From assembly GCA_016706405.1 (NCBI GenBank), contig JADJJT010000001.1:372001-436000 (forward strand): a stretch of 64,000 bases of DNA, written 5' to 3'. Origin of the DNA: Sphingobacteriales bacterium. Lineage in GTDB: Bacteria > Bacteroidota > Bacteroidia > Chitinophagales > UBA2359. Below, one piece after another: positions 1 to 9,128 of the stretch. Below the pieces are notes generated by a model, which made no database searches, was not told the DNA's origin, and was given only the letters and a program-made list of their open reading frames with translations. The position numbers and the translations under genes were made by a program. Within the stretch, counting starts at the first letter, position 1, and every line of letters begins with the position of its first letter.

Positions 1-858
1 AGTGCGCACATCAAAATTTTTGTAGCGTGCCAATTGGTGTAATATATCCGAGGCGGGTGTAATAGGGTAGCTGCCATAAAACAGCGGCAAACCGCTTTTT
101 TGCGAGGCGGTAATTAAGCCCAGTACAATGGCTTGGTTGCCCATAATGCCGCGATAAGTTCCGGGGGCTATTTTGGCTGGTTCAACTTTATAGCGGGTGG
201 TAAAAGTTTCGGTTGTATCGCCAAAATTATATCCGGCCTGTAAAGCACTTAGGTTAGCATCTAATAAGTCGGGTTTTTTAGCAAATTTTTGGGTTAAAAA
301 TTGTTTGGTCGAGGCCATATCGCGGTTATACATCCAATACAAAAAGCCCAGCACAAACATATTTTTTGAGCGGTCTTTATCTTTTGTGCTAATGGTATGA
401 TTGGCCAAACACTCGCGTGTGAGGCGGGTAATATCGAATTGAAAAACCTGGTATCCGGATAAAGTATCGTCTTCGAGCGGGCTAATTGCCCCATCCGGAT
501 ATTTAGCCAGGCGCATATTTTTTTTATCAAATCCGGCAATGTCGGCAATAATAATGCCCCCTCTTTTTACCCGTTTTATATTAGATTTTAAGGCGGCCAC
601 GTTCATGGCTACCAAAACGTCAAAAGTGTCGCCGGGGGTTAATATAGATACGCTGCCAAAGTGCAATTGAAACCCCGATACGCCTGCTAAAGTGCCTTGT
701 GGAGCGCGAATTTCGGCTGGAAAATCAGGAAAAGTGGCAATATCGTTGCCTAACAATGCGCTATTGTTTGTAAATTGGTTGCCGGTTAGTTGCATGCCGT
801 CGCCGCTATCGCCAGCAAATTTTATGGTAACTTCTTCTTTGGTTTCAATAATGTGCAT
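1..858 (-). CDS. korA: 2-oxoacid:ferredoxin oxidoreductase alpha subunit (KorA-like), 3' end outside window
   Basis: The 286 N-terminal residues of a gamma-alpha fused 2-oxoglutarate:ferredoxin oxidoreductase are visible. This enzyme oxidatively decarboxylates a 2-oxoacid to acyl-CoA using thiamine diphosphate and ferredoxin. The gamma domain begins at once with the FAGDSGDGMQLTGNQF motif (about residues 14-29), followed by FPAEIRAPQGT. Near the window edge the alpha domain starts with YPITPASD. The ATG at 858 gives MHIIETKEE. Full-length family members have about 610 residues, so roughly half lies before base 1. The beta subunit is normally the next gene downstream, which would also lie outside. 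The substrate (2-oxoglutarate rather than pyruvate) is inferred from family resemblance. Confidence 0.9.
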   Translation of the reverse strand, partial: MHIIETKEEVTIKFAGDSGDGMQLTGNQFTNNSALLGNDIATFPDFPAEIRAPQGTLAGVSGFQLHFGSVSILTPGDTFDVLVAMNVAALKSNIKRVKRGGIIIADIAGFDKKNMRLAKYPDGAISPLEDDTLSGYQVFQFDITRLTRECLANHTISTKDKDRSKNMFVLGFLYWMYNRDMASTKQFLTQKFAKKPDLLDANLSALQAGYNFGDTTETFTTRYKVEPAKIAPGTYRGIMGNQAIVLGLITASQKSGLPLFYGSYPITPASDILHQLARYKNFDVRT

Positions 859-1012
859 AATGGCAGGTAAAAGTAGTATTTAAGTTTATTTGTTCTGATG
901 TGTTTCTTTTAGAGTGGGGTAGTAAAAACGACATGCAAAGTTCGGGTATTTTTTTCAATTGAGGGCTTTTTTCGCTTTGAAAGCTTGAACTGAGCAAATA
1001 CAAACAAGCGTA

Positions 1013-1057
1013 AAAAAGCAGAGAACCACTTTTTAAAGAAGCAATTCTCTGCTTTTT
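1013..1057 (-). terminator. Intrinsic terminator hairpin downstream of the cyclophilin gene
   Basis: Arms AAAAGCAGAGAA (ending at 1025) and TTCTCTGCTTTT (from 1045) pair across a loop of about 19 nt. A-runs and T-runs at the two ends give a U-tract in either direction. It lies about 37 bp past the stop of the minus-strand cyclophilin gene and upstream of korA. Confidence 0.75.
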
Positions 1058-1093
1058 ATTTTAAACATGTTATGTTTTGATTTAAGAATAAGA

Positions 1094-1798
1094 TTATTTA
1101 ACGATAATTTTCTTTATCACTACGTCTTCAACGGGGCGGTCGCCGGCGGCTGTTGGGGTGTTTGCAATGGCATCAACAACCTCTAAGCCTTTTGTTACTT
1201 TGCCAAATACGGTATGGCGGCCATCTAAATGAGGGGTGGCGGCGTGAGTAATAAAAAACTGCGAGCCGTTGGTGCCAGGGCCAGCATTTGCCATTGATAA
1301 AATACCGGCGCCGGTATGTTTAAGCGAGGGGTCAAACTCGTCTTGAAATTTGTAGCCTGGGCCGCCGCGTCCGGTACCGGTGGGGTCGCCGCCTTGTATC
1401 ATAAAGCCTTTAATAACCCTATGAAAAATTAGGCCATCATAAAAACCGCGTTTGGCTAATTCAACAAAATTGCAAACTGTTTTGGGTGCTTTGGTGGCAA
1501 AAAGAGTAATTTCAATATCGCCTTTGTTAGTTTTCATTACTACATTAATATCCTTGTCGTATTTTGCATTGGCAATAAGCGTTTGCATTTCGGCGGGATT
1601 AATTTTGGCGGCATTACCGGTAGCTGCGGGCGGTTGCTGCTTTGGAGGGGCGGAGGGTGGCGGCGGCGGTGGGGTGGCAGCAGTAGTAGCTGTTGTTTTG
1701 TTTTCGGTGTTTTTTTCAGACGAGGCACTTTTTTTATTGCACGCACCTACTGTTAAAAGTACAGTTGCGGCTAATAGCACCATAAATAAGCGATACAT
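1094..1798 (-). CDS. Peptidyl-prolyl cis-trans isomerase, cyclophilin type, lipoprotein
   Basis: 234 aa. The protein starts with a lipoprotein signal (hydrophobic 4-18, lipobox ending at Cys20), then a low-complexity linker rich in Thr and Pro (about 35-60), then a complete cyclophilin domain (about 84-234). Diagnostic segments are FHRVIKGFMIQGGD and the GSQFFIT core with the LDGRHTVFG motif. It should catalyse prolyl isomerisation of exported proteins from a membrane-anchored position in the periplasm. It has its own terminator downstream, and the next gene upstream (DUF2480) is on the same strand 36 bp away. The antisense frame is open for 117 codons but is only a shadow of the GC-rich Pro linker. 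Confidence 0.93.
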   Translation of the reverse strand: MYRLFMVLLAATVLLTVGACNKKSASSEKNTENKTTATTAATPPPPPPSAPPKQQPPAATGNAAKINPAEMQTLIANAKYDKDINVVMKTNKGDIEITLFATKAPKTVCNFVELAKRGFYDGLIFHRVIKGFMIQGGDPTGTGRGGPGYKFQDEFDPSLKHTGAGILSMANAGPGTNGSQFFITHAATPHLDGRHTVFGKVTKGLEVVDAIANTPTAAGDRPVEDVVIKKIIVK

Positions 1799-1834
1799 AG
1801 TTTAATAAAGTTTGTTTTTTATTATATATAAATT

Positions 1835-2365
1835 CTATTTTTGTTTATAGATTGGCACTGTTGAGCAGGGTTCGCCGTACATTAAAGTTTTAACAACGGG
1901 TTGCAATAGACGGGTAATTTCGGCAAAGGCGGCAGCTGGTATGGTTTTGTCGCCGCAGCCTTTAACAACTACTCGTTTGTCGCGGTAAGTTTCGGGGTTA
2001 ATTTGCTGGCTTAGGTTTTGAATAAAAATCAAGTCAGTTAAAACTTGTGTATTGGCAACAACGGCAAAATAATTAGCATATTGGGTAAGGTAGTTAGCTA
2101 CTAGCATATAAGCCCAAAGCGGTATGATGGCATTGGCAGAGCAAGTTATTGCAATATTTTTACCTTGATATTGTGTCCAGTCGTGTTTGGTTAGAGCTTC
2201 TCTAAAATCTTTTTCTTTTAAAATTAAGCCCATAAATAAATAGTCTTTTAAGTCAAATAAAATCGCCTCGTTGTTGGGGTAGTAAGCCTCAAGATTTAAG
2301 GTAACAATACCGCTTTGGGCAACGCGGTTTACTATTGGTGGCTCGGTAGTGGGGGGCGAAAGCAT
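1835..2365 (-). CDS. DUF2480 family protein
   Basis: 176 aa. I recognise the DUF2480 pattern, a family largely confined to Bacteroidota: an N-terminal IVNRVAQSGIVTLNLE segment, a central LFMGLILKEKDFREAL followed by HDW, then ITCSANAIIPLWAYMLVA, and a C-terminal VVVKGCG plus LMYGEPCSTVPIYK. No catalytic function is established for the family. There is no signal peptide or membrane segment, so it should be cytoplasmic. Conserved cysteines in the ITCSA, KGCGD and EPCS segments could bind metal, but that is inference. Confidence 0.88.
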   Translation of the reverse strand: MLSPPTTEPPIVNRVAQSGIVTLNLEAYYPNNEAILFDLKDYLFMGLILKEKDFREALTKHDWTQYQGKNIAITCSANAIIPLWAYMLVANYLTQYANYFAVVANTQVLTDLIFIQNLSQQINPETYRDKRVVVKGCGDKTIPAAAFAEITRLLQPVVKTLMYGEPCSTVPIYKQK

Positions 2366-2544
2366 AATTTAATTTAATAAAATTGATTATTTGGTTATTT
2401 TCTGCATTTATTTAATTCCGGAAAACTTTTATGACCCATACAACACAGTGCAGGCTATATCCGGATTAAGTTACAGACCATAAAACAGTCTTTATTTCAA
2501 ATTATCCAAAATAATAAATTGTGTTATTTGTTTTGTTTTTTTAC

Positions 2545-3159
2545 TTATAACATTTCGGCCTCTACCTCCTGTACTTCGGGCACCATGCGTTTAAGCAGGC
2601 CTTCAATACCTGCTTTTAGGGTTACGCTACTCGATGGGCAACCGCTGCACGAGCCTTGCATGCCTAAACGCAAAATGCCGTCTGCGTATGACCTAAATAC
2701 AATACTGCCACCATCCATTGCAACGGCAGGCTGCACGTATTTGGTTAGTATATCTTTAATTTTGCGCACCGTATCATCGTCATCATCGGTAACAACATTG
2801 GTGTTTGTGGTAGATGCCTGTGTGTCCATTTGTTCGGCCAGTTTGATGGTATAAACAATGGGCTGGCCTGCCATTACATAGCCGCGCAAAAATTCGCGCA
2901 GTTCAGAGCTAATATCTAACCAATCGGCATCGGTGGTTTTGGTTATGGTAACAAAATTGTTCATTATAAACACCCCTTTTACCGTTTCGAAATACTCAAA
3001 CAAAGCAGTTGCCAAGGGCGCTATCCCTTCGGCGCTGGCGGCAGTCGGAAAATCGGCGCTGTTTTGTGGCAATAGCATGTGGTTAAGCACAAATTTTTTG
3101 GTTTCGGGGTTAGGAGTATCTTCAATATATATGCTTACTATGCGGGGTTGGTTTTGCAT
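2545..3159 (-). CDS. NifU/Nfu-type iron-sulfur cluster scaffold or carrier
   Basis: 204 aa. The N-terminal half (about 8-95) is an Nfu_N domain, recognisable from EDTPNPETKKFVLN. The C-terminal half (about 130-200) is a NifU C-terminal domain with the cluster-binding CSGC motif in MQGSCSGCPSSSV. A charged Asp-rich linker (about 120-128) separates them. Proteins of this type hold or transfer Fe-S clusters to apo-enzymes, which suits a cell with ferredoxin-dependent enzymes such as the nearby KorA. The start at 3159 gives MQNQPRIVSIYIEDTPNP, a normal Nfu N-terminus. Confidence 0.9.
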   Translation of the reverse strand: MQNQPRIVSIYIEDTPNPETKKFVLNHMLLPQNSADFPTAASAEGIAPLATALFEYFETVKGVFIMNNFVTITKTTDADWLDISSELREFLRGYVMAGQPIVYTIKLAEQMDTQASTTNTNVVTDDDDDTVRKIKDILTKYVQPAVAMDGGSIVFRSYADGILRLGMQGSCSGCPSSSVTLKAGIEGLLKRMVPEVQEVEAEML

Positions 3160-3308
3160 GGTTAGTTTTGAATTTAAAACAGATAATTTATTTATTGTAT
3201 TTTAGCACCAAAAAATTGGTTGCCAACAATAAACAACACCACAAAGATACGTTTGGTTTGCTAAGAATGCCAAAATAATATGTTAAAGTCAATAAAGCAA
3301 GTAAAAAA

Positions 3309-3346
3309 GATGCGAGCTAAAAGCTTAAAAGCTTTTAGCTCGCATC
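3309..3346 (-). terminator. Strong intrinsic terminator, perfect 18-bp stem
   Basis: The arms at 3309-3326 and 3329-3346 are perfect reverse complements, GATGCGAGCT... against ...AGCTCGCATC, with a 2-nt centre. Read on the minus strand it ends in a run of six T. It lies 28 bp past the stop of the minus-strand gene at 3374-4177. Confidence 0.85.
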
Positions 3347-3373
3347 TCTCCGGATTAATTGTAATGGTTGGTT

Positions 3374-4177
3374 TTAAATTCCCGCACCTATTCCAACTTG
3401 AATTAGGGGGGCGTATTGTTGCGAGGGAAACTTATTGACGCCAAGGACTGCCTGCGCAAATAAATGTTTCCCAAAAATAAACCGTACCCCCGCCCCTCCA
3501 AAGGCAGAAACAGTTTGGTTGTCTTTTTCGGGCTCGTTTAGTTCCATGGCAACACCTTCTAACTCGGCATTAAATTTTGGTTTACCTAGTACCGCCAACT
3601 GAGCACCTGCCGTAAGAAACGGGCTAATTTTGCTTGACCAAAAATAATACGTGCCATTAGTGTTAAGCAAAAAATAAGATGCTTCTGATGCGATTGTTCC
3701 GTATTCAATGTGTTGTAGCGTTACCCCAAACGGAGTAACTGTTACCGGAAATGTTCCATTCCATTTTTGTTTTATAAATTTTACACCCACGCCGGCTTCA
3801 AAATTTTTGCCTATTGATTTGCTGAGTTGAGAGCCGAGTATAATTTTAGAAGAACTGCCCTCTAAATTAATGGGGTTTGAGGTGTTAGCGTAAAAAAAAT
3901 ATCCGGAAAATTTTTCAATTAAAATTGCATGTATTGAATCATCATTTAAAGCGTTGAGTACATCTTCTGGATTAACATGGTCGCTTTGTGTTTTTGCCAC
4001 TGTAGTAGCAGCATTTACTGAAAGCGTAAAGCGAAGCCAATGAGGGGTTTTCAATACTTTTGCTTCTTTTGAGGCAATATCTATTTGATTCCAGTTTACT
4101 TGTGCAAGGCAAGGAAAAGATATTAACAGAAAGATGAGTATTAAAACTTGTGCCTTGGGTAATTTAAAATTATTCAT
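3374..4177 (-). CDS. Secreted or outer-membrane beta-barrel-like protein, unknown
   Basis: 267 aa. It starts with a clear signal peptide (hydrophobic 8-25, cleavage near SFPCLAQVN). The rest has alternating hydrophobic and polar stretches and glycine-aromatic strands such as FGGAGVRFIFGKHLFAQAVLGVN near the C-terminus, which suggests an outer-membrane beta-barrel of the porin-family type. I do not recognise a specific family. It starts 34 bp after the 476-aa secreted gene on the same strand and ends at a strong terminator, so the two are probably co-transcribed. Confidence 0.6.
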   Translation of the reverse strand: MNNFKLPKAQVLILIFLLISFPCLAQVNWNQIDIASKEAKVLKTPHWLRFTLSVNAATTVAKTQSDHVNPEDVLNALNDDSIHAILIEKFSGYFFYANTSNPINLEGSSSKIILGSQLSKSIGKNFEAGVGVKFIKQKWNGTFPVTVTPFGVTLQHIEYGTIASEASYFLLNTNGTYYFWSSKISPFLTAGAQLAVLGKPKFNAELEGVAMELNEPEKDNQTVSAFGGAGVRFIFGKHLFAQAVLGVNKFPSQQYAPLIQVGIGAGI

Positions 4178-4211
4178 AACTATAATTTGTATTAAAGTGA
4201 TTCATAAATAA

Positions 4212-5642
4212 TTATTTGCCGCCCTGGTTTTTGTATATTTTTTTAAATGTCTCTGCCCATTGCTTTCTTTTATCTTCCCAGACAAAAGCCTCTTTCATGG
4301 CTTTTTCGTGGCTACTGCCAAGTGCTCGGGCTGCCGCGTATTTCTCGTAACCCGGTTGAATGAGTATGGGCAATTCGTCTTCTTCGTCAATTTCATCTTC
4401 TTCATCCTCTCCCGAAATAGTTATTACTTTTGCCTCTACGCCAACAGCTTCAAAAGTGTTCCAAAAATTGGTAACTCCTGTTTCTACGTTCGATTTTGTT
4501 TGGGATGTAGCGGCATTAAAATTTTGCCCTCCTGCCTCAAACTGTTTGATGGTATTATTCCGGAAATCATCTTTTTCATAATCTTTTCCCTCCAAGGCGG
4601 CGGCATAAATCCAGAATGTTTGTTGAATTACCGCCTCTTTTTCTTTCTCGGGGTTTCCGGAAAAAGGAGTAGTAATTAGTCCTTCGTTTTTAAGCCCATC
4701 AAAGGTAGATGAAATAACTTTTATTGCTTCAAATAAAACCGGGGCTGCTTCTAACGGTTGTTTATTTACATTTATAGTGTGGCCTAAAGGAAGAGTATTT
4801 ACTGGGTTTAAGGCAACAACATCGTTGGGCAAATTGCCAGCAGGAATGGGTATCCAGCCATTAACCGTATTAGGTTGCCAACCCGAAGCTATTGGGCCGG
4901 GTGTAATCCACTCATTTACCGGAGGAAATGCTTGCCCATCGGGTACGGGTGGCGTATGAATATCGGTGCAATAACCAAAAATTTTTGTGTTTAAAGAACC
5001 ATTTGCCGGAACTATTACTTCGGGAATAGATGGAACAATATAAGGTTGATATTTCCCCGATGATGGAATAAGATACGGGCCTAATTCTACGGCAACATTT
5101 TCGTTTGATGTGTTTTTTATACTAAGGTTGGCAATATTCCCAGTAGTGCGCCCTGTCCCTGTTGCTTTGCAAACAAGTGTCTCGTCCGTTGGAAGTGCCA
5201 TTGCTATAATTTTTATATCCGGAGATTTAGCGTCTTTTTTTGTGCCTAACCATATTGGCTTGGTAACATCGTTGTTTGTAAACCCTTGCGACCAGCGCCA
5301 GCTCTTTACTTCCGGAGTTGTGCCGTCATATGTTACACAAACTTTTACAGAGCCACCTCCGTTTGGAACGGTTCCGTCGTAATAGGTTTTATTGTTCGAG
5401 CCGTCTCCATGCCTTTGCTCGAAACTGCCGCTTACAGCACCGGCTGCGTTTTTTATTTTGGGGTCTTCTTTAGTTGGGCACGAGCCTTTGTTTAATTCAA
5501 TATGAAGGTCGGTAGCTGCTGCATTCTCGTTGTTGGTAAAGGTAAAACACTTTGTTGAAGTTGAAGAGGCAAAAGCGGTAGAAGAAGTGATAAAAAGCGC
5601 AATAATTAGCGCAACAAATGATAAATGAACTAATTTTTTCAT
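4212..5642 (-). CDS. Secreted protein of unknown function with acidic patch
   Basis: 476 aa with a signal peptide (residues 1-25, ending AFASS). The first part after the signal resembles an extracellular beta-sandwich (CFTFTNNENAAATDLHIELNKG). The C-terminal quarter carries a very acidic run (about 405-425, mostly Glu and Asp) and then a charged helix ending NQGGK. No known domain is recognised. It is the first gene of a likely two-gene unit with the beta-barrel-like protein. TCCGGA occurs inside it, so it looks resident rather than recently acquired. Confidence 0.65.
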   Translation of the reverse strand: MKKLVHLSFVALIIALFITSSTAFASSTSTKCFTFTNNENAAATDLHIELNKGSCPTKEDPKIKNAAGAVSGSFEQRHGDGSNNKTYYDGTVPNGGGSVKVCVTYDGTTPEVKSWRWSQGFTNNDVTKPIWLGTKKDAKSPDIKIIAMALPTDETLVCKATGTGRTTGNIANLSIKNTSNENVAVELGPYLIPSSGKYQPYIVPSIPEVIVPANGSLNTKIFGYCTDIHTPPVPDGQAFPPVNEWITPGPIASGWQPNTVNGWIPIPAGNLPNDVVALNPVNTLPLGHTINVNKQPLEAAPVLFEAIKVISSTFDGLKNEGLITTPFSGNPEKEKEAVIQQTFWIYAAALEGKDYEKDDFRNNTIKQFEAGGQNFNAATSQTKSNVETGVTNFWNTFEAVGVEAKVITISGEDEEDEIDEEDELPILIQPGYEKYAAARALGSSHEKAMKEAFVWEDKRKQWAETFKKIYKNQGGK

Positions 5643-6363
5643 GGTGTTTTTTTTAAAAAATGTGAAAGAAAATAAGTAAGATGATAGTGTTGGACCATGA
5701 TACTAATAGCTGTAATGTATTTTTATTTGCATTTAGGGCTAAAAAAAGTTTTCCGGATAAACTTTTATTTTCGCTGTAAATACTCTGTTTTCCTAAATAT
5801 ATTCCGTATTTTGTTTTGCAAAGACAAAGACTTCCTTGGCAAAGACTTATTTGCCTTGCTTTTCTTTGTGTCATCAAAAAATTGCCTTATTAGTTAGCCG
5901 AAACAAGTTTATTTGCGTTTGTCGGCTTGTCTGTAAAATCAGTCTAAAACTTGTTGAAGTGTAGAGTCTTAAATCTTAAAAAGGGTTGCCTGTAATCTTA
6001 AAATATTTATATGCGTATCAATAAAGCGCTTATACTAAGTATAACGGCAAAGGTATTTGAAAGGCTGCCTCAAAACACAAAAAATGTCAAAATTAAAAAA
6101 ACAGCATATTAACAATAATTTTGTATATATATTTTCAAACAACAGACGAGTGTAATTGAAATGGCAATGCAAGGTTGGGAAACAAAAATCGCACAACGTT
6201 GTGGAGGCGGAGTTAAGAAACTCCGGAAACTTTAAACTTAAGTCCGGAAATTAGAAAGCATTATGTTGGGCTGTTTTACCTCTCAAATTAGCATAAATTA
6301 GAAATCCCATGCCAATATTTAAAATTAATTGACATGGGATTACTTGTATAGGTTAAATACATT
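5643..6363. other. 721-bp stretch without a convincing gene
   Basis: Short open frames of 60-75 codons occur on both strands at 5653-5897 but show no recognisable domain, no good start context and biased Phe/Leu/Ile composition typical of AT-rich noncoding DNA. The segment should hold the promoter of the minus-strand gene starting at 5642. A weak hairpin at 6303-6341 ends the gene to the right. Confidence 0.5.
6303..6341 (-). terminator. Weak hairpin, possible terminator
   Basis: AATCCCATG (6303-6311) pairs with CATGGGATT (6333-6341) across a 21-nt AT-rich loop. It lies 22 bp past the stop of the 179-aa gene but has only a poor T-tract on the minus strand. Confidence 0.4.
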
Positions 6364-6903
6364 TTATTTTTGTTGCCAAGCTTTGTTCATCCAAAAAACC
6401 AGGCGTTGCATTTGCAGCCACAAGTCGCCCGAAAAATAGTAGGGGGTATAGTCGGTTTTAGTTTGCCGGTCGTGGAAATAGTAGCGGTAGGCAAAATACG
6501 ACACGTCTTCGACAGTATTTGAAGCGGCATTAAGCACCTTTTTATTGCCAAAAAATGGCTCGCGGCGCAATATATAGCGGTATTGCTGCACATCGGGGTA
6601 TAGTTTGTTTATTTCGCCGGGGGCGCTCATGGCGTATTTATGATGGTAGGTTTTAAAAATGGCATCGGCTTTTTCATTGTAATTGTCGAGGTTTAGGTTT
6701 GTGGTATTTAAAAATTCAATTTTACGGGCTTCGTACTCCTCGTCCACATCGTCAAGGGTGTATTGTGGGTCGTAGTATTTAAATTGTTCAATAATAAGGG
6801 TCGTTGTTTGCAGGTCTTTCGGAATCCATGATTGCGCTGATAAAAGCTGGGTAAGAAATAAGAGAGGCGCAATGAAAAATATACTGTTTTTGTGCTGAAA
6901 CAT
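6364..6903 (-). CDS. Secreted protein, unknown
   Basis: 179 aa with a signal peptide (hydrophobic 9-21, cleavage near LLSAQSW). The mature part is rich in Tyr, Asp and Arg (for example QQYRYILRREPFFGNKKVL and YFAYRYYFHDRQTKTDY) and contains no cysteine. No family is recognised. It stands alone: a weak hairpin lies downstream and about 590 bp of noncoding DNA upstream. Confidence 0.6.
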   Translation of the reverse strand: MFQHKNSIFFIAPLLFLTQLLSAQSWIPKDLQTTTLIIEQFKYYDPQYTLDDVDEEYEARKIEFLNTTNLNLDNYNEKADAIFKTYHHKYAMSAPGEINKLYPDVQQYRYILRREPFFGNKKVLNAASNTVEDVSYFAYRYYFHDRQTKTDYTPYYFSGDLWLQMQRLVFWMNKAWQQK

Positions 6904-7491
6904 AAGGAAAAAATAATGTTAGTACAATTAAAATGGGTTGCAAAGATAAGGCTAAAACTATTACACCTGCTTAAAAAACCAAATAAGGCAAGAAAACAAG
7001 GCGCGGGGGCGGTTAGGCCTTGAATAAAATGATGTAATGGTTTTGATGTAATTAACACCCCTAAAGTTTAAACGCCGGATTTAATTTTTAATTTTACCTT
7101 AACCCTGTTTAATTTAACGATTGACGGTATAATTGGTTGCCAATTGCGAAGCAGTTCCGCGTCAAGTGCAACTACGCTGTGCTACGAACTGTACCCCTCG
7201 AAGGCGTATTACAGCGGCAATTAGCTAACGCTGCATATTAGGAGATTAGGTGCCTTGATTTTTGAGGTTTAATAAATCCGGAAGAATGGCGTTTGAGGCA
7301 GGAACAGCAAATAGGGCGTAAATTTATCCGGAAAATGGCCAAAATACAATTTTATCCGGAAGTATCGGACTTTGACAAGTCCAATCTAAGGCATTCAATA
7401 GTTCAAAATTGAGGTTTGCCTAAAACGCGGCAAATGCAGCTATGGCGGGCAGTTTAGCCCAAAAACTACCTTTGTTCATAAAGTCTAATAT
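6904..7491. other. 588-bp intergenic region containing a dispersed repeat
   Basis: No gene is supported here. The right half (about 7312-7461) is one copy of a repeat whose second, inverted copy is at 57901-58015. Three TCCGGA motifs lie within 80 bp (7276-7357). The left part should contain the promoter of the gene starting at 6903. Confidence 0.6.
7312..7461 (-). repeat. Dispersed intergenic repeat, copy 1 (inverted relative to 57901-58015)
   Basis: The reverse complement contains GGGCTAAACTGCCCG, then GCATTTGC, GCGTTTTA, CAATTTTGAA, GAATGCCTTAGAT, CAAAGTCCGATACTTCCGGA and AAATTTACGCCCTAT in the same order as the copy at 57901-58015. This copy is longer by one segment lying between two TCCGGATAAA motifs and by 8 nt between two TTGAA motifs. 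Confidence 0.75.
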
Positions 7492-7980
7492 TTATGTTAG
7501 GCGTTTTGATTTGTCGGCAGCTTTAGTAAGCCCCATAAATAAAATAAATGCTAAAACTACGGCAAATGTCAACTCAAAATAGCTAAGTGTTTCCCATAGC
7601 GAAAACCTATCTATTATTTCTTGGTTTATGGTGTTTTCATATTGAATTGTTGTAAGTGATACTATTTCAGACGAGAAATAAAGAAACGCTGCTACTGCAA
7701 TTAATACGTAGCCAGTCATTGCTATTAAAACATTTTTTTTTCGTTCTGTTTTCCAGCTTATGATAAGATTAATTATAAATAACAACAATGTTATTGGGTG
7801 AATTATCCTCCAAAATAACCCGGGATTAAGTTTATAATCGCCCTGAAACATAGTCAAAGATTTTGGTGGAGCTGCAAATGCGTTTGGCCATACTGCCAGA
7901 TGCTCGTAAACTGAAGCTCCAAGAATAATTGAAAAACTTAGGCACAGTAAAAAATAGAGTATGTTTTTATAGTTTGTCAT
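7492..7980 (-). CDS. Integral membrane protein with four predicted helices
   Basis: 162 aa with four hydrophobic segments at about 7-23, 57-74, 85-103 and 132-150. The HLAVWPNAFAAPPKSL region after helix 1 and the overall layout recall DUF1772-like small membrane proteins, but I am not sure of the family. It lies 55 bp downstream of an AraC-type regulator on the same strand and may be under its control. Confidence 0.6.
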   Translation of the reverse strand: MTNYKNILYFLLCLSFSIILGASVYEHLAVWPNAFAAPPKSLTMFQGDYKLNPGLFWRIIHPITLLLFIINLIISWKTERKKNVLIAMTGYVLIAVAAFLYFSSEIVSLTTIQYENTINQEIIDRFSLWETLSYFELTFAVVLAFILFMGLTKAADKSKRLT

Positions 7981-8035
7981 TTTAATAATAATTTAAAAGA
8001 CAAAAATAAGCCTGCAAAGAGGTTCAAAATTGTAT

Positions 8036-8842
8036 TTAATAGACATTTTCAAAGAGGTGTCCTTCGACATGGCTTTTGCGTTGCCTATACTCTTTTGGTG
8101 TAAGCATAGACAAGGACTTAAAAGTCTTAATAAAATGAGACTGGTCGTAAAAGTGGCAATCAAAAGCAATGCCAGTGAGTGACAATTCGGAAGATTGCAC
8201 GAGGTGAAGCGCCTGCAAATACTTTTTGTAAAGCAAAGTCTGCTCTGTGTTTAGCCCAGTAAGTTCATTCAGCTTTCTTGAAAGTTGTTTTGATGAGTAG
8301 CAAAACTGACGTGCTATTTCTGAAACCGATAAATGGAGATTTGTATGCGAGGATAAGAAAATATTAATTGCCTTTTCTCTTTCGGTATATTGTAGCGTTC
8401 TCTCCATCAGCCATGCTGTAAAAATGGTTGTTCTAGCCTCAAAGGTAGTTTGTTCTCCCAACCGATGCCATAAATCATAAAAGGTAGTATCTATTACAGT
8501 TAAATCCACAACACAATTGTTAAACTCGGCAAGCTGAAATTGACAAATGTGTTTTACCGCAGTTGGTTTCAAGACAACACCAAAAAAAGTTTGTTGCCCC
8601 GAAAGGTTCAGGTGTATTGGAGAAGTGCTATATCCTTGAATAAAACACTTTGGAACGACTATGGCTTGCTTGTTTACTTGCGCATATAGTTTTTGGTTTT
8701 CAAAACTGAAAATTAGTTCGACAACTCCATTCGGAATTATAGTTTCATGTACAGCGGGATTATTTTGTCTGCGAACTTGCCATAATGAACAAACAGTGCC
8801 TTTGATGAGTGGTGAATGAGGTGTTGTAAAATAATTTTCCAT
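8036..8842 (-). CDS. AraC-family transcriptional regulator
   Basis: 268 aa. The C-terminal 100 residues form the two helix-turn-helix units of AraC/XylS proteins: INIFLSSHTNLHLSVSEIA then QLSRKLNELTGL, and the signature GIAFDCHFYDQSHFIKTFK followed by TPKEYR. The N-terminal part (1-150) resembles the DUF6597-type sensor found in many Bacteroidota AraC regulators (IIPNGVVELIFSFE). It probably controls the adjacent membrane protein, but no operator was identified. A paralogue with the same architecture is at 11245-12063. Confidence 0.88.
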   Translation of the reverse strand: MENYFTTPHSPLIKGTVCSLWQVRRQNNPAVHETIIPNGVVELIFSFENQKLYAQVNKQAIVVPKCFIQGYSTSPIHLNLSGQQTFFGVVLKPTAVKHICQFQLAEFNNCVVDLTVIDTTFYDLWHRLGEQTTFEARTTIFTAWLMERTLQYTEREKAINIFLSSHTNLHLSVSEIARQFCYSSKQLSRKLNELTGLNTEQTLLYKKYLQALHLVQSSELSLTGIAFDCHFYDQSHFIKTFKSLSMLTPKEYRQRKSHVEGHLFENVY

Positions 8843-9128
8843 CTATCTGCTCTACTGTGAAGGTTGTCAAAAGGTTTCTACCACCGGCAGCTTGGCAAAA
8901 AACGCTTAATTTTCAACAATTAAATAAAATAATCAGTTTCAAATAGAGGCGATTTAGTGGTTTAATCCGGAGGAATGGCGTTTCAGAGATGAGACTACAC
9001 GCAGTTGAGAACTACGCAGGTATTTTTCTTCTCAATCGGGGGCAAAAAACTGTCCTTTGGAGCATTTTCCCGGCAGTGGCAAGCGCAGCGATTTAGTTTG
9101 TTGAAGCTAAAAAAATAGCTGCCCAATT

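Noticed and set aside
1452..1805. 117-codon plus-strand frame with a Gly-rich run
   Set aside because: It is antisense to the signal and Pro-rich linker of the cyclophilin lipoprotein; the Gly run is the complement of Pro codons.
5653..5897. Two overlapping frames of 66-74 codons on opposite strands
   Set aside because: Neither shows a recognisable domain, signal or start context, and both are rich in Phe/Leu/Ile/Lys as random AT-rich DNA would be.
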